Below, one piece after another: positions 23,167 to 34,569 of a stretch of 64,000 nt of DNA. Under the pieces are notes generated by a model. The model saw only the letters and a program-made list of their open reading frames with translations. It did not search any database and was not told where the DNA came from. Source of the DNA: Oscheius dolichura (Eukaryota; Nematoda; Chromadorea; Rhabditida; Rhabditidae). The DNA lies in contig OW051492.1 in the NCBI GenBank assembly GCA_932521035.1, forward strand, positions 7,006,001-7,070,000, read 5' to 3'. The position numbers were made by a program, and so were the translations under genes. Positions within the stretch are counted from its first letter, which is position 1, and the number at the start of each line of letters is the position of its first letter.

Positions 23167-26004
23167 ATGTCTGTCTTACTCTCTTCCTCTCCGTCATCCT
23201 CCTCGTCTTTCAGGGGGATGTTCTCGTCGGGTTCGTCGTCGGACCCGCGGATACATGTCACCCTACAGTATGGTAATCAGAAGGAGATGGTCGTCCTGGC
23301 CAGGAGTGATGATCCCTCCGTAGGCCTTTTCCTTTTTCTTTGTTAAAGAATTCTAGATATTCGAGTCCCTTCGAAGCAGAGCCAAGTCCTTGGTGGCGAG
23401 GATAGCTCCCGGGACAGAGGTCAACGAGTTGCACCTCTTCCGCCACAACTACAACTCTCCCAATATGCTCCAGCACATCGCCTCCGTTGCCCAACTCGTA
23501 GGTTACCAACTATTTTATTCATTGACAAATTCAGGATAACGGTTGTGTGGTGGAGATCATCGTCGCGGATAAAAACGAAGGACCTACCCGGCCACATGTC
23601 ATCGAGGTAGTCTGCCCTTCTAGTTTCTTTGAGCTCTTCCTTCCAGCCCAATACTTATCTCGTCCCGACGTTTTGTGACTACTGTGGAGAGATGCTGGCC
23701 GGTGTCATCAAGCAGGGTGTCAAGTGCCTCAACTGCAAGTAGGCCCAATCCTTTTATCTTTTTATCTCTCCTCCGTCCAGGTGTAATTTCCACAAGAGGT
23801 GTTATAATGCCCCCCGGAACAACTGTATCGTCTCTCCCTCCGGGCTGACCACCATGGCTCCGGCTCCCATGACGGCGGGAGGAATTGCCATCGGACAAGG
23901 ACCCTCGGGGAGCCATGCCCTGCCCTCCCCTTCCGGCCTGCCCCACACCTTGGCCGAGCACAATTACAAGAATTTTACCCTCTGTAAAGTGTGCAACAAT
24001 CTGCTCGTCGGAATAATGAAACAGGGATTGAAATGTCGAGATTGTGGAGTAGGTTTTACCTTGTTTTTTGGAGGATGAAAGTTCGTTTTAGGTGAATGTG
24101 CATAAGAAGTGTGCCAAGGACCTCGCCCAGAACTGTACCCTGGCCGACCACGCCATCTCCCGGATGAGTATCACCGAGATGCCGACGACGACGACGATAA
24201 ATAGCACAGACGACGACTGCTCGATGGAGAGCACCTCCACCAATGACAATATCCCCCTCTTCCGTCTGCCGGGACAGGCATCCGCGAGGGCGACGAGCCA
24301 GCCGAAGGTGGAGGGATGGATGATCCACTTCGAGTTGAGCAATCCCGAGAGGCGACTGAAACACTACTGGATACTGGCCAACAACGCCATCAACATGTAC
24401 CACGAGTACATCGAAGGTCGGTTGAGATATCCCTAAAGAAGGACCAGTGTTCTAGGTGTCGGAGTCAACCCGAACCGCTGCTACAAGAGTATCCCCTTGG
24501 CGGCGATCCTGGCCATCACCCAACACAACGGACCACCAGTCGTGTCCAAGTTGGTCTATCTCTCCTCTTCTTTCAAGAAATGTTTCAGAAACCCTCCCCA
24601 TTGCTTCGAGTTGCGGACGACGTCGAACACGGTTTACTGTGTAGGCGAGAACTACCAGGCCTACTCGGGTGGCCCCCCGAAGAAGATCCCCCGGAGTATG
24701 AGTATCCGTCCCCCGAGCAATACCCAACTCTGGTTCCAGGTACGTGATTCTCCTTGTTTTTCCCAGAAATTCTTATCATTTAGGCGCTAAAAGAGGCTTT
24801 GCAACCCCCAATGTCACAGAACGACTCGCCCAACCAAGAACCAGCCCTTGACTTTGCCTCTATCTATCAGGCATTCCTTTTTTGTTATTAGTTTGTAAAC
24901 AAAGAGATTCAGGTGATGAATGACCGTCCAATTGGGTCGGGCCAGTTCGGTACGGTCTACAGCGCCGTGCAGAGGAGCAACGGTCATGTGGTGGCTGTCA
25001 AGGTGATCTCAAAAGAACGGTTCTCGAAGAAGAACAACGGACAGGAGTCAATGAGGGCAGAGGTAGGCAGGGGACTCGCCGAGGTATAATCATATGATAG
25101 GTAGCCATCCTCCAACGGACCTGCCACATGGGAATAGTCCGGCTGGAATTCATGTGCGAGACAAAGGATAAGATATTCGTCGTCATGGAGAAACTGAACG
25201 GGGACATGCTGGAGATGATTCTTAGCCAGGTGGCCCTCATCCTCTTTCCTTTTTAACTGGCAGATTCCAGGCAGCCGGTCGACTGGACGAGAGGATAACC
25301 AAGTTCCTCATTGTGCAGATCCTCTCCGCCTTGAAATATCTCCACGAGCAGGGGATTGCCCACTGTGACTTGAAGCCGGAGAATGTCCTCCTCTCCGACA
25401 TGAGCACCAGTTTTCCCCAGACGAAGATCTGTGACTTCGGCTATGCTCGATTCATCCCCGAGGCTCAGTTTCGGAAGACGATAGTCGGCACGCCGGCCTA
25501 TCTCCCGCCGGAGGTTCTCTCCAAACGGGGATACAACAAATCCTTGGACATGTGGTCCGTCGGGGTCATCATCTACGTGACCCTTTCTGGCACATTCCCT
25601 TTCAACGATGGGGACGAGGTGAGAGGCTCTGCGTAATAGAAATGAGGAGAATGTTCCAGATAGCGGTACAGATCCAGAATGCCGATTTTATGTTCCCGGT
25701 TGATCCGTGGAACGAGATCTCCCCCTTGGCCACCGACCTCATCCAGAGATTACTACGGGTTGACGTGGGTGTCTCGGACCTGTCTTTAGTAAATATCTAT
25801 TTCCAGTTAAACGAACGTCTAAACATAGAGGAGTGTCTGAGTCACAACTGGCTCAAGGGGGAGCAGCTGTATCTGGATCTGCGAAACCTGGAGATCCGCC
25901 TGAAAAGCCCGAGATATCTGACAAGTGAGGCGGACGACGGCCGATACGCGGAGTTCCTCCAGAAGAAGGGCATCGCCCCGGACGGCACCCCGACCCTCCT
26001 GTGA
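23167..26004 (+). CDS. dkf-1: Protein kinase D, DKF-1 type
   Basis: Fourteen exons from 23167 to 26004 (introns 35-60 bp) give 770 aa; the true start may be further 5', since the frame is open to an acceptor near 23028. Order: N-terminal ubiquitin-like segment with [15 protein letters not shown]1a ([18 protein letters not shown]), a Pro/Gly/Ala linker, C1b ([19 protein letters not shown]), a PH domain (24300-24700) and the kinase: [31 protein letters not shown], and [17 protein letters not shown]. PKDs are diacylglycerol-activated and act at Golgi and plasma membrane. The activation loop has one Thr and lacks the first of the two Ser found in vertebrate PKDs, as reported for C. elegans DKF-1. 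The intron at 24871-24912 is GC-AG. AATAAA 26121-26126. Confidence 0.93.
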
Positions 26005-26126
26005 CACCTGCCCCTCCCTTCCTCTCTGTCCCCCATTTGCCTAAACTGATCTGTGAGATTCTTTGCCAAAACAGTCCTACAAGAGTGCATTATCCAGACG
26101 TGTCTCTCTCCCGCTCCCGCAATAAA

Positions 26127-26882
26127 TATTTCTATTTTCCCCGGGAGCCATCATCCCCTTCCTCTCCCGGTAATTATCTACCTGAAAAGGGGCGAGGGGA
26201 TACAGCTGCCGTCAAAAAACCGTCACCTGCCAGACGCCTCCCTAGCGGGCCTCGGCTCCCGTCCGGCGAGAGTCTGTCCAATTGAAATTCAGCCGAGTTC
26301 AAGTGGTTCATAATCCGACACGAGACCACCAGGAAATGTAATTTTGATCGGCTTTGTCCGGGAGGGGGCCTACTCCGTGTCTATTATTGGGCATTGTATG
26401 TCTTGCCAGTGCAACATTGTTCCAGCCGCGGAGCACCATTTGGACCATTCCCCTCTCTTATCCAAATACTCACACTCCCTACCTGCCACCCGATGACCCA
26501 TTGTCCGTCCACCCCGTTTAGACCCCTTGACACCTCCATTTCCGAAGACTGTCCTCCCTTTGCCGGAGGACGAGGAGGATGGCCATTCAAATGTGGCCAG
26601 GAGATCCCCTCCTGCCTGCCATTAGCTGCTTGTTTATTTACCCGTCTCCAGCTTTGTCGGTCCTCCTCCCAAAAATTATATTTGGCCAGCTGGGGTCATC
26701 CACAGTCTCCTCGTCTTCCCTCTTCTTCCCTCTTCTTCCCCGGCCACGGGGACGAAAAAGTTGGAACGTGGAGTGTCCCTTTTGGCGACCGAAATACGAT
26801 CCGTTCACGTAGCGGGCCGACATTGATCCTTCTTTTCTTTTTGTGAACCTCTTCCTCCTTTTCTTATTAGACGAATTTCAGA
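26127..26882. other. Intergenic spacer
   Basis: About 750 bp, C/T-rich on the plus strand, with no supported exon; ends in a TTATTAG..TTTCAG run just before the ZP gene start, a possible trans-splice acceptor. Confidence 0.5.
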
Positions 26883-28975
26883 ATGGGGCGGATAGACGCC
26901 TTCGTCCTCTTCCTGCTACTGGTAAGTGCTAGTCTATCCCCAACAATGCCCACTTCAGCCAGTGGCTTGTCTCTCGGTGATAGGAGAGAACCAAATAATC
27001 GAGAAGCCGACGGTCCAGTGCGGCGAGGAGGGGATCACCTTCTCCATCCGGACACTTCATCCCTTCAAGTGGGTGTCTTCTCTATATTTCCTCTAATCTC
27101 ATTCAGGGGAAGTATCTTTATCCGGGGACAGCACGAGTCCGAGACCTGCCGGATGATCTTCTACAACAACGACGCCAGCGAGGCCACTTTCACGGTCCGA
27201 GTGGGCGATTGCGGGATGATCAGACTCCGTCAGGTGAACCCTTGTGAGATATGGAGAATAGAGAAGTTTAGCCGGCTGGAATCAGTTACAAGGCCGTCTT
27301 CGTGGCCACCTTCCACCCCCAGCTCGTGACCAAACTCGACCGCAGCTACAATGTGCACTGTTTCTACGAACAGGCCACCAAAGTCGTCGAACACTTCATG
27401 GAACTTGGGTAATTTCCACTTTTCTTCTTCCGTATTGCCTTCTACAGTCCCATTCCGACGGACACCATCGAACAACATCAGACACTGTTCCCTTCGTGTT
27501 CTTACACCGTAAGGGAGGGCAGTTTGGAGGGCCCCGTCGCCCGGTCGACAACCATTGGAAGGACTCTTGTTCACAGATGGGAATGTGACAATCGTAGGAT
27601 TTTATAGTATACAGTATATTTCAATTTCTAGCCAAGTACGGTATATTGGTTAGGAACTGTATCGTGACGGATGGCGATCTCTCCACTATCAGAGTTTTGG
27701 ACGAGAGAGGGTTTGTCGTCGTCTTCTTCTAGATATGATATCAATTTAGATGCCCAGTGGTCGGGGAGATTCCCTCAATTGGCCAGCTTGTCTACGATTC
27801 TACCCTCAACTTTGCCTACATTGCCATCGAGGCGTTCTCGTTCGCCGGGAGGAGCAGCCAACAATTTCGCTGTGAGATCAAAGTCTGCTCGAAGAAGGAC
27901 GGCGAGTGCATTGGAATGACAGTAAGCCGTCTGTCCTGCCCCCAACAAGCTGCTTCAGCCACCGAACTGTCCGAATGTTCCCCGAAGCGGCTTCCGTCCC
28001 AACTCGATCATCGACACCGACATGGTGGGTGTGACAAAGGTGTTGGGCACCTTCCAGGGATCGTTCGTCACGAACAGCCTGAGCAATTCCATAGCCGGGT
28101 CAATGCATCAACCCATCCGGGAGAATCCTCCAGTCCTACCACGTAAGGGTCTAGAATTTCTGAAAAAGAGATTGACAGCCACCGTGTTGGTGCCGGATTC
28201 GATGGAAGTCGAGCCGTGGATGAAGGAACACAACAGTATCCACGATGAGGAATTCATGGCCCCGCTGCCCGTGATCAAGGAGAACTCGACCAAGATCGAA
28301 GTGGTAGGACAGCGGTGTCTTCCTGTCTATCCCTCCTTTAGGGATCACCAGAGGTCACCACAAGAGAGCATCCTGAACAAGACGCCGGGATTTATCTCCG
28401 CGACGACCCGGCTGAAATTGTCGTGGTCAGCTCGACTCCGGCCGCTGACGTCAAGCACTTCGACGGCGGTTTGTATCCCCCTCATATCAGGGACACGTTA
28501 TTCATTAAGATCAGAGACACCGCCGCCTGGCCGACAGCATCTTCGACATTGAGTCCCAATCAATCGAAGTACATGCTCCCCCGGAGGAGGAGCTCCTCCC
28601 TAAGCCACTTGGTATCATCTCCCCCATCCTCCCCGTGTATCTCCGGCTTCAGTGATGAGGGATGATCCCCTGCCGAGTTCCCAAGGCCAACTGACTTGTC
28701 TGAATCGTCAGGCCGTGGCCATTCTGATGGCCGCCTTCGGCTTCACCACCCTGGCCACGGTCACGTTCATCGCCTACGTGTGTGTGGGCATATTGAAGAC
28801 GTATAAACAATCCGATGGGATGGAGGCCTTCTCAGCCAGGTGTGAATACAAATAACGGAGACGACGTCATTCCAGGTCGACGGCCAGCTGTGCCTCCGAG
28901 GATTCCGAGCTGCCGATCATCTTCACCCGTCGCCTCGGCCAGTCGAACTACGTCCTCCCCGTCCGAATGGCGTGA
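26883..28975 (+). CDS. ZP-domain (cuticlin-like) type I membrane protein
   Basis: Thirteen exons (26883-26921, 26959-27068, 27107-27233, 27272-27408, 27448-27593, 27632-27710, 27750-27921, 27959-28142, 28179-28303, 28342-28468, 28510-28611, 28653-28839, 28876-28975) give 544 aa. Introns are 35-42 bp, several of 36-38. A signal peptide is followed by a zona pellucida domain (about residues 25-320): KPTVQCGEEGITFSIR at its start, ISYKAVFVATFHPQLVTK and SYNVHCFY in the ZP-N core, and FRCEIKVCSKKDGEC in ZP-C. A long polar stretch leads to one transmembrane helix and a short tail ending SNYVLPVRMA. Nematode ZP proteins polymerise in cuticle or apical matrix. The precise subfamily (cutl, dyf-7, others) is not assigned. 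No dibasic cleavage site was obvious. Confidence 0.88.
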
Positions 28976-29071
28976 CTCCCGTGGTCGGCCTCTTCTTTTC
29001 CCCTCAGGAAGTGCACCTGTCACACCGGTTTTCTGTATATTCTCGGATATAAAACACTTTATTTCCTTCGC

Positions 29072-29705
29072 TTATCCCCCCGGGGCATTTATACTGTGGT
29101 GGAAGACGATCGACTCACGGCGCGCTTCTTCCCACGTGAGAGTCAGCCTGTTGATCTTTTCCTAGAATATTTCATGGTATGGTTAGAGACTAAAATACCA
29201 GGGAGGACAGCCGGGCACGTACCATATAGCTGATCATGTCATCGAGCACTTCGAGGTGTCTGTTCTCACAAAGGTAGAAGATCTGAAAGAAGAGAAATTA
29301 GGGGTAATGGGGGAGGAGGACATCTTTCTGTTGGTTGGGGGTCAATTCCAAGAGGAGACGACAAGTCCGCTTGAAGAGTTCCTTGCCGCGTTCCGGGAGG
29401 GAGCGAATCAGGGGAGAGAAGGCGATCGGCTCGACACGACGCTCCGAGTTATTGTTGGTGGCCTGTTCTGGAAGGAGGAGGATTAGGGGAAAAGGAAGAA
29501 AGCCAACCGGCACGACGACGAGCAGCAGTCTGAGAACGGGTGCGGGCCATCGGCCGACGAGAATGAGGAGCTTATCCGCGATCGATAGGGAGCGGCCTCC
29601 CTTTATCAGAGTATCACTCGGACTGATTATCTCGAGATCTTTTTGTTGCAGGAGAACAAGTTCCGAAGGGTGATTGGGAAGGCCGGGGGTAATGAGGAAG
29701 TACAT
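29072..29705 (-). CDS. Membrane protein of unknown function
   Basis: Three exons, 29705-29322, 29282-29223, 29161-29072 (introns 39 and 61 bp, phase 0) give 177 aa. A hydrophobic segment of about 26 residues (RLLLVVVPVGFLPFPLILLL) sits at residues 70-95, followed by a charged, probably helical region containing CENRHLEVLDDMISYMEK. A reverse AATAAA lies at 29058-29063, 9 nt past the stop. The start is tentative: the AATAAA of the upstream receptor gene (29708-29713) ends just 2 nt before this ATG, so either the two are co-transcribed or the real start is elsewhere. No family recognised; organelle membrane location is a guess. Confidence 0.55.
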
Positions 29706-29707
29706 GT

Positions 29708-29713
29708 TTTATT
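29708..29713 (-). terminator. AATAAA of the 7TM receptor gene abutting the next start codon
   Basis: TTTATT on the plus strand, about 110 nt past the stop of receptor A (29822-29824) and 2 nt before the candidate ATG of the following gene. Confidence 0.5.
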
Positions 29714-29821
29714 CATCTGTCCTCCCCGAGCTTCTGATCTTCCGCGAGTCCTGCTCCTCCCGGGCCATCTTGTCTTCTGCCCAACCGCCCTCCTCCCGTT
29801 CTCTCTCTGCCATCCTCTCTC

Positions 29822-31764
29822 CTAGCTCCTCGTCTCACAGCAGCTGCTACTGTCCCTCTGTCGAAGTACCTCCGGGTAGTCGTCGATCGGAATGAAATAG
29901 CTCCGCATCCCCAGATTGGTCCTCTTCGTCAGTTTCCTCTTCCTAAATCTTCTCTTCTCCATAAAATAACTTTCTTACTCACCTGTATCGCTGACGCAGA
30001 CGGACGATGATTGGCATCAAGGCGGCATAGAGCAAAGCCCAGCCAGTAGTTTCTAGAGCCTGGGCAAATGTCAAGTCATCGAGACCGAAAATATATTGGT
30101 ACTGAAAAATAATATGTTCTCTTTTCTTTGAGAGTGTACCAAAGGTATCAAGGATATTCCTCCGGAGGTACACATCAGGATGACCGCATGGGTATAGAAG
30201 ACGGGCAGCAGATGGTGGCAGACTTTTCTGTTCTCCTCCAGCTGGTAACGGGTGCTCAGGTCTTGGTCTATCGTGCATTTGGACTTGTTCCTGACAACGT
30301 GAAATATTATCAGGGTGGCTATTTCTGGGATGAATTGGAAGGCTATCACTATCTGGAAATGGGAAGTCAAGGAACTACAAAAAACGAACATAGAAACGAA
30401 GAGCGTTCTCTTTTGTCTTGGATACAAAGCCGGGATAACGGCCGTCAAAATTAACTCCAGGAAGAAACATCGCCAAAACAAAGACAATCGAGAAGGTGAT
30501 CTGAAAAAAGCAAAAAATTTTGACCGGAGGTCTGGGGGTATTGGGTTGGCAGTACTGAGCCGGCTGCTCTCGAGCGCTGTCCTGCCACTGCAACGCGCGG
30601 AGGTTTTTGCCTGCTCCCTTTCGGGCCTGAGCCGTACACCTCTCCTTGACCAACCGGGACACCGCGTCTTCCGACACAGAACCCCTGTTGACGCCTCGCT
30701 TGACACGGACGCTCGGTCGCCACAGCCGAAGCCACAGCACTGGGAATCCTCCCCTCACTCCATCCACTCCGATCTACCGCCTTGAAACTGGCTCACAGGC
30801 GCCCGCCACGGCGCCCGGTGGTTTAGCCTTTTTTGCATTTAGCCTTATACCCATCGCTCGGTTGCAGCACGCGTTTCTTGACTTTCTCCGGTGTTCTTTA
30901 TATCATTCTGTTCCATTTTTTGTGATCTTTCACATGCTCTAGTCCATTCACAGTGTGAGAGGCTCTCCCAGCTCTTTTGGGCAATCTTTGCCACGGCACC
31001 CGGTAGTTTGACGATTTTTGCTTTTAGCCGTATACAGAATGCTCGGCTGCTGCTCCCCTTTCCTTACTTCCTTTGCTATTTTCTATATCACTCTGCTCCA
31101 TTTTTTGTGCTCTTTCCAGTAGAGTATAGTACTCACCACTAAAATTATGGCAACTATCGCAAAAGTTGGTTTTGTCGTTTGTTCGTAGAGTTTTGGCCGC
31201 CGCACCGCGAGTAATCTCTCAATTGCCAGGGCGAACATCGACAGACCCTGAAATCATTGCTTATGAGGGTAAAAAGACGTCGCCCACCTGTATATAAATG
31301 AATATTTGACACGGTCCCCGGAGAGCGAAAGAGTACGTGACAGGGATGAGATAGTCGCAGGGGTCGCCGTGTCGCATCGACAGTCTGAACCGGGTGATTA
31401 CAGGAATCCGATAGGGAGACTACCGTATGATGTCGAGGGAGTGTACAATACAGAAGTTGAAGGCGACGAGGAAAGAGAAGAGCAGGTGGGTGGAGAAGAT
31501 CCATTTGGCATTCGGGTGGCCGAGCCAGTGGATCCCCTGAATTGCATTTGCAATCTTCGTCATTTATGTCTAATTAATTTTGGCTGCAAACGGAATTGTC
31601 CTTCTGGTTCCGTGAGAAATGTACCCGGTGAACAGACTTACATGTCTCTTGGAAAACCAGAAGATCAGGGTCATCCCGAGGAAACACGTGAAGATCTTGG
31701 CCCCCAGCTGGGCCTTCATATACCAACTGTTGGCCAGGGCCTCGGCCGCGTGACAGGGATCCAT
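29822..31764 (-). CDS. 7TM chemoreceptor A (Sra/Srab/Sre superfamily)
   Basis: Eight exons on the minus strand: 31764-31642, 31536-31424, 31384-31288, 31247-31137, 30500-30390, 30352-30140, 30111-29993, 29942-29822; total 335 aa, phases 0,2,0,0,0,0,2. Seven hydrophobic segments are visible. Motifs: MDPC at the N-terminus, HADPC/HGDPCDYLIPV loop cysteine, FALAIERLLAV after helix 3 and RYQLEENRKVC before helix 6, which is typical of the nematode Sra superfamily. These receptors are usually expressed in amphid sensory neurons and couple to G proteins. Its fourth intron (30501-31136) is 636 bp and contains GC-rich, repeat-bearing foreign-looking DNA. Paralogous to the receptor at 32640-34209 with identical intron positions. 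Confidence 0.85.
30520..30800. other. GC-rich insert in a receptor intron
   Basis: Much more GC-rich than the flanking receptor exons. It contains an open minus-strand frame with many Arg/Lys and Trp residues but no recognised domain. Together with the tandem repeats it makes up the unusually long intron and looks like inserted repetitive DNA. Identity not determined. Confidence 0.4.
30805..30932 (+). repeat. Diverged tandem repeat, copy 1
   Basis: Begins GCCACGGCGCCCGGTGG and ends TTTTTTGTGATCTTTC. Aligns to the copy at 30990-31117 at roughly three quarters identity with no large gaps (period 185 bp). It lies in an intron of receptor A. Confidence 0.75.
30990..31117 (+). repeat. Diverged tandem repeat, copy 2
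   Basis: Begins GCCACGGCACCCGGTAG and ends TTTTTTGTGCTCTTTC; partner of the copy at 30805-30932. Confidence 0.75.
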
Positions 31765-32029
31765 CCTCTGGAAATACGATATTTATAATTAAAAGAGGGG
31801 GAGGAGGCGGGACGGGGGCATACGGCTTGGCTGGAGATGAATGGAGGTAGAAAGCTATTCTGGGGGAGGAGGGGAAAACAGGTTGATTGTTGGGAGAAGT
31901 TTAATTGGTCCGACCTCGGCTCATTGGTAAGCTATCAGCCGGAAGGGGGAGGGACAACAGGGAATGACGTCTCCGGGTAATAAGGAGTTGCCTGAGACAC
32001 GAGGTTCCCTTGGAATTTCGTTTATCAAT
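31765..32029. other. Spacer between receptor A and receptor remnant
   Basis: Purine-rich on the plus strand (pyrimidine-rich in the receptor sense). No exon seen; presumably the receptor A promoter. Confidence 0.4.
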
Positions 32030-32400
32030 GAGTCAGAGAGAGAGGGACAACGTCAACGTGGAAATTACAGTAATCCAATAGGAGGAAGTGACTGAAGGTG
32101 AAGCTGTATTTGAGATCTCCTGTGAGGCAATATCCTTGTGGAAGACTTGGATACGGTGATGCTTTGATTGGGAAAAGTAATAGGACAATAACGGCCAGTT
32201 CAGGAGTTTCCCGACACAAAAAACGTTGAATCTTCCACTGATAACGATGTTGAATATCTTTTTTAGGTTTAGAATATGTAAATGATGAGAAAACAGCTTT
32301 AAAAATAATTCAGGGATGATTAGAATACAGTATACGGCGAGAACGAACACCAGAACAATGTAGTGGAGCTGGATGACAAAGCGAATGTCACCTGACAAGA
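32030..32400 (-). pseudogene. Possible 7TM receptor remnant
   Basis: A minus-strand open frame after a TTGTCAG acceptor (about 32393) encodes one long hydrophobic segment (RFVIQLHYIVLVFVLAVYCIL) whose position and pattern recall exon 2 of the two neighbouring receptors, followed by about 80 residues without clear membrane helices. No complete receptor can be built around it: the remaining exons are not found before the start of receptor A. It could be a decayed third copy, or an unrelated open frame. Confidence 0.25.
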
Positions 32401-32639
32401 AGCAGGAAAATTACTGGGAAATCTATTCGAGTAAACGCATTTTCTCGGCGAATCAAGGAGTCAGCGTCCTCGTTATTTTCTAGTAGATGTACATTTTGAT
32501 CCGTATAAACTATAGCGATCGGGGAGGGTGACAAGGGGGCAGGTGGAATGGGGTTCAGTAGGATAACTATATGCACCGCCCCCAATTACCACTCCGAACG
32601 AACAAAAGAACAATTTAAAAGATATATAAGTGATCTATC

Positions 32640-34209
32640 TCAATATTTCCTATCGTGGCTAGGCGACTTCTTCCAGCTCGACTTTCCAGAATCGGCCGAA
32701 TCAGCCGTCCAGGGGCGGTCAATCGGCATGAAGAGGCTCTTACTCCCTTGAAGAGCTCTAGCCGCTTCTCTCCTTTTCCTATAATCATTCTTTTCCTCCT
32801 TTTCTCGATATTTATACCTGTAGGAATAGCGAAAATGTACAATAATTGGCATTAGAGTCGCGTAGAGCGGAGTCCATCCCGTGGTCTCCAATGCTTCAGC
32901 AAATTTGACGTCATCCAGCCCGACGACCATCTGAAACTGAAGGAGGATGGCTTCATCTCCTTTTTGAGGCCTACCCAAGGGATGAGAGATATTCCCCCGG
33001 CCGAGAAGATCAAAATAAAGGCATAGGAATAGAAGACGGGCAGCAGGTTGTGACAGAGGCGGCGGTTCTCCTCCATTTGATAGCGAACACCAAGATCTCG
33101 AACTGTCGATTTTCTGGACTTGCAACGGACAAAATGGAACAAGATTAGGGAAATAATTTGGGGAAACAGTTGAAAGAGGATGACTATCTGAAAGGAAAAA
33201 GCTTTTGGAAATCTTTAGGACTGTTTACTTTGAAGCCAGTTGCATTTTCTGGAGTCTTTGTGGTGAATCCCGTGTAAGACTTGGACAGATCCACCCCAGG
33301 AACCAAAAGAACCAGAGGAAACACTATAGAAAATACTGTCTAAAAGGAGTTTCGTTTATCCTCCGATACAACCCACCACAAGGAGAATAAGTACCAAAGC
33401 CAGGTAAGGTTTGGCCACTTTTTCATAATATCTTGGTTTACAAACGGCTATAAGTCTTTCGAAAGTGAGGGCAAACATTGTCAAGAGCTGAAACCGTTTG
33501 TTTGAGGATTGAAGATGTTGATTCCACCTGGATGTAGATGCATACTTGACAAGGAAGCCTTATACAGAAAGAGACTATGACAGGGACACGGTAGGCACAG
33601 GGATCTGCATGATACACCGACAATCTGACAGAGTTCTTTTATTTTAGAGCGGGATACTTACCTGCAGAGATCGAGTGTGTGGAGAATACAAAAGAAGAAA
33701 GCAACCAAAAAGGAAAAAAGTAGATGAACAAGAAAAATACATTTTGCATTTATGTGTCCCAGCCAATGTATACCCTATAATTTCTTATTTTGTTCAGCAA
33801 AACTCGATTTCGTATCATCCCAAGACACATGATCTGTGATTATCTATCTTCTTCAAAATTATATGATTGCTAGAACCGGAAGTCTGGGAAAGAGCAATGC
33901 GGAAGTCCATGGGACCTGCTACTCTCGCTAGTAAATTCTTTGAGCAATTCTTTCATTAGATCAAAGTCAGTCAAACGTGTAATGTTCCTCCTACACGTCT
34001 AAAAAGTTGAGGAACGTTTTGCTATACTAAATATAAACCAAATCGTAAATAACCGACTTCTAAAAGTAAAAGAATGTATAACTAACTTGTTGCTTGGCAT
34101 TCCAGAGGATAAGTGTCATGCCAGTAAGGCAGGTTATAATTTTTACACATAAGAGACATTTCATATAGAAGCTCTCGGACAATGCTTTAGCCGCTAAACA
34201 GGGATCCAT
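32640..34209 (-). CDS. 7TM chemoreceptor B (Sra/Srab/Sre superfamily)
   Basis: Eight exons: 34209-34087, 33774-33662, 33624-33528, 33487-33377, 33339-33229, 33187-32975, 32936-32818, 32778-32640; 341 aa. Exons 1-7 have exactly the same lengths (123, 113, 97, 111, 111, 213, 119 nt) and phases as receptor A, so the two arose by tandem duplication. Shared motifs: MDPC N-terminus, ADPC loop, ALTFERLIAV, RYQMEENRRLCHNLLPVF and GLDD.KFAEALETTGW. The last exon differs, encoding a longer Ser/Lys-rich cytosolic tail. Predicted role is environmental sensing in chemosensory neurons. The first intron (34086-33775) is about 310 bp, long for this window. Confidence 0.85.
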
Positions 34210-34569
34210 CCAGTGCTAGAAATTGTAATTCGAGTGGAGAAGACAATTAGAAGGGGAAGGGGATATCATCGTTGAGATGAACAAAGGGGCGGAGTTCTAC
34301 TTGGGGCAGTGATGTGCATCTGTAGAGGCAATTGACGTCGTATGGTAGCCCATTGACTGCAGTGTCATAGGTAAACTGATGCTTGACTTAATTGGTTAGT
34401 AGGCTAGCTAATCTATTTTTAGCTATTCTTTTCAGTAACCTTCTTGGTCAAGTTGTTTTCAGCGACCCATGATCGTATATCCGTGTAAAAATAAATAAAC
34501 ATGTTCGCCTGAGTTTACTCGTAACATATAAAATACCTATACAAAAAGGTATCTCTAAAAGGTGTGCAG
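34210..34569. other. AT-rich spacer
   Basis: Between receptor B and the MIC13-like gene, both minus strand. No coding structure seen; AT content is clearly higher than in most of the window. Confidence 0.4.

Noticed and set aside
30646-31142. Plus-strand open frames over the receptor intron as a gene
   Set aside because: The similarity between them is explained by the DNA-level tandem repeat; no start, splice or domain evidence.
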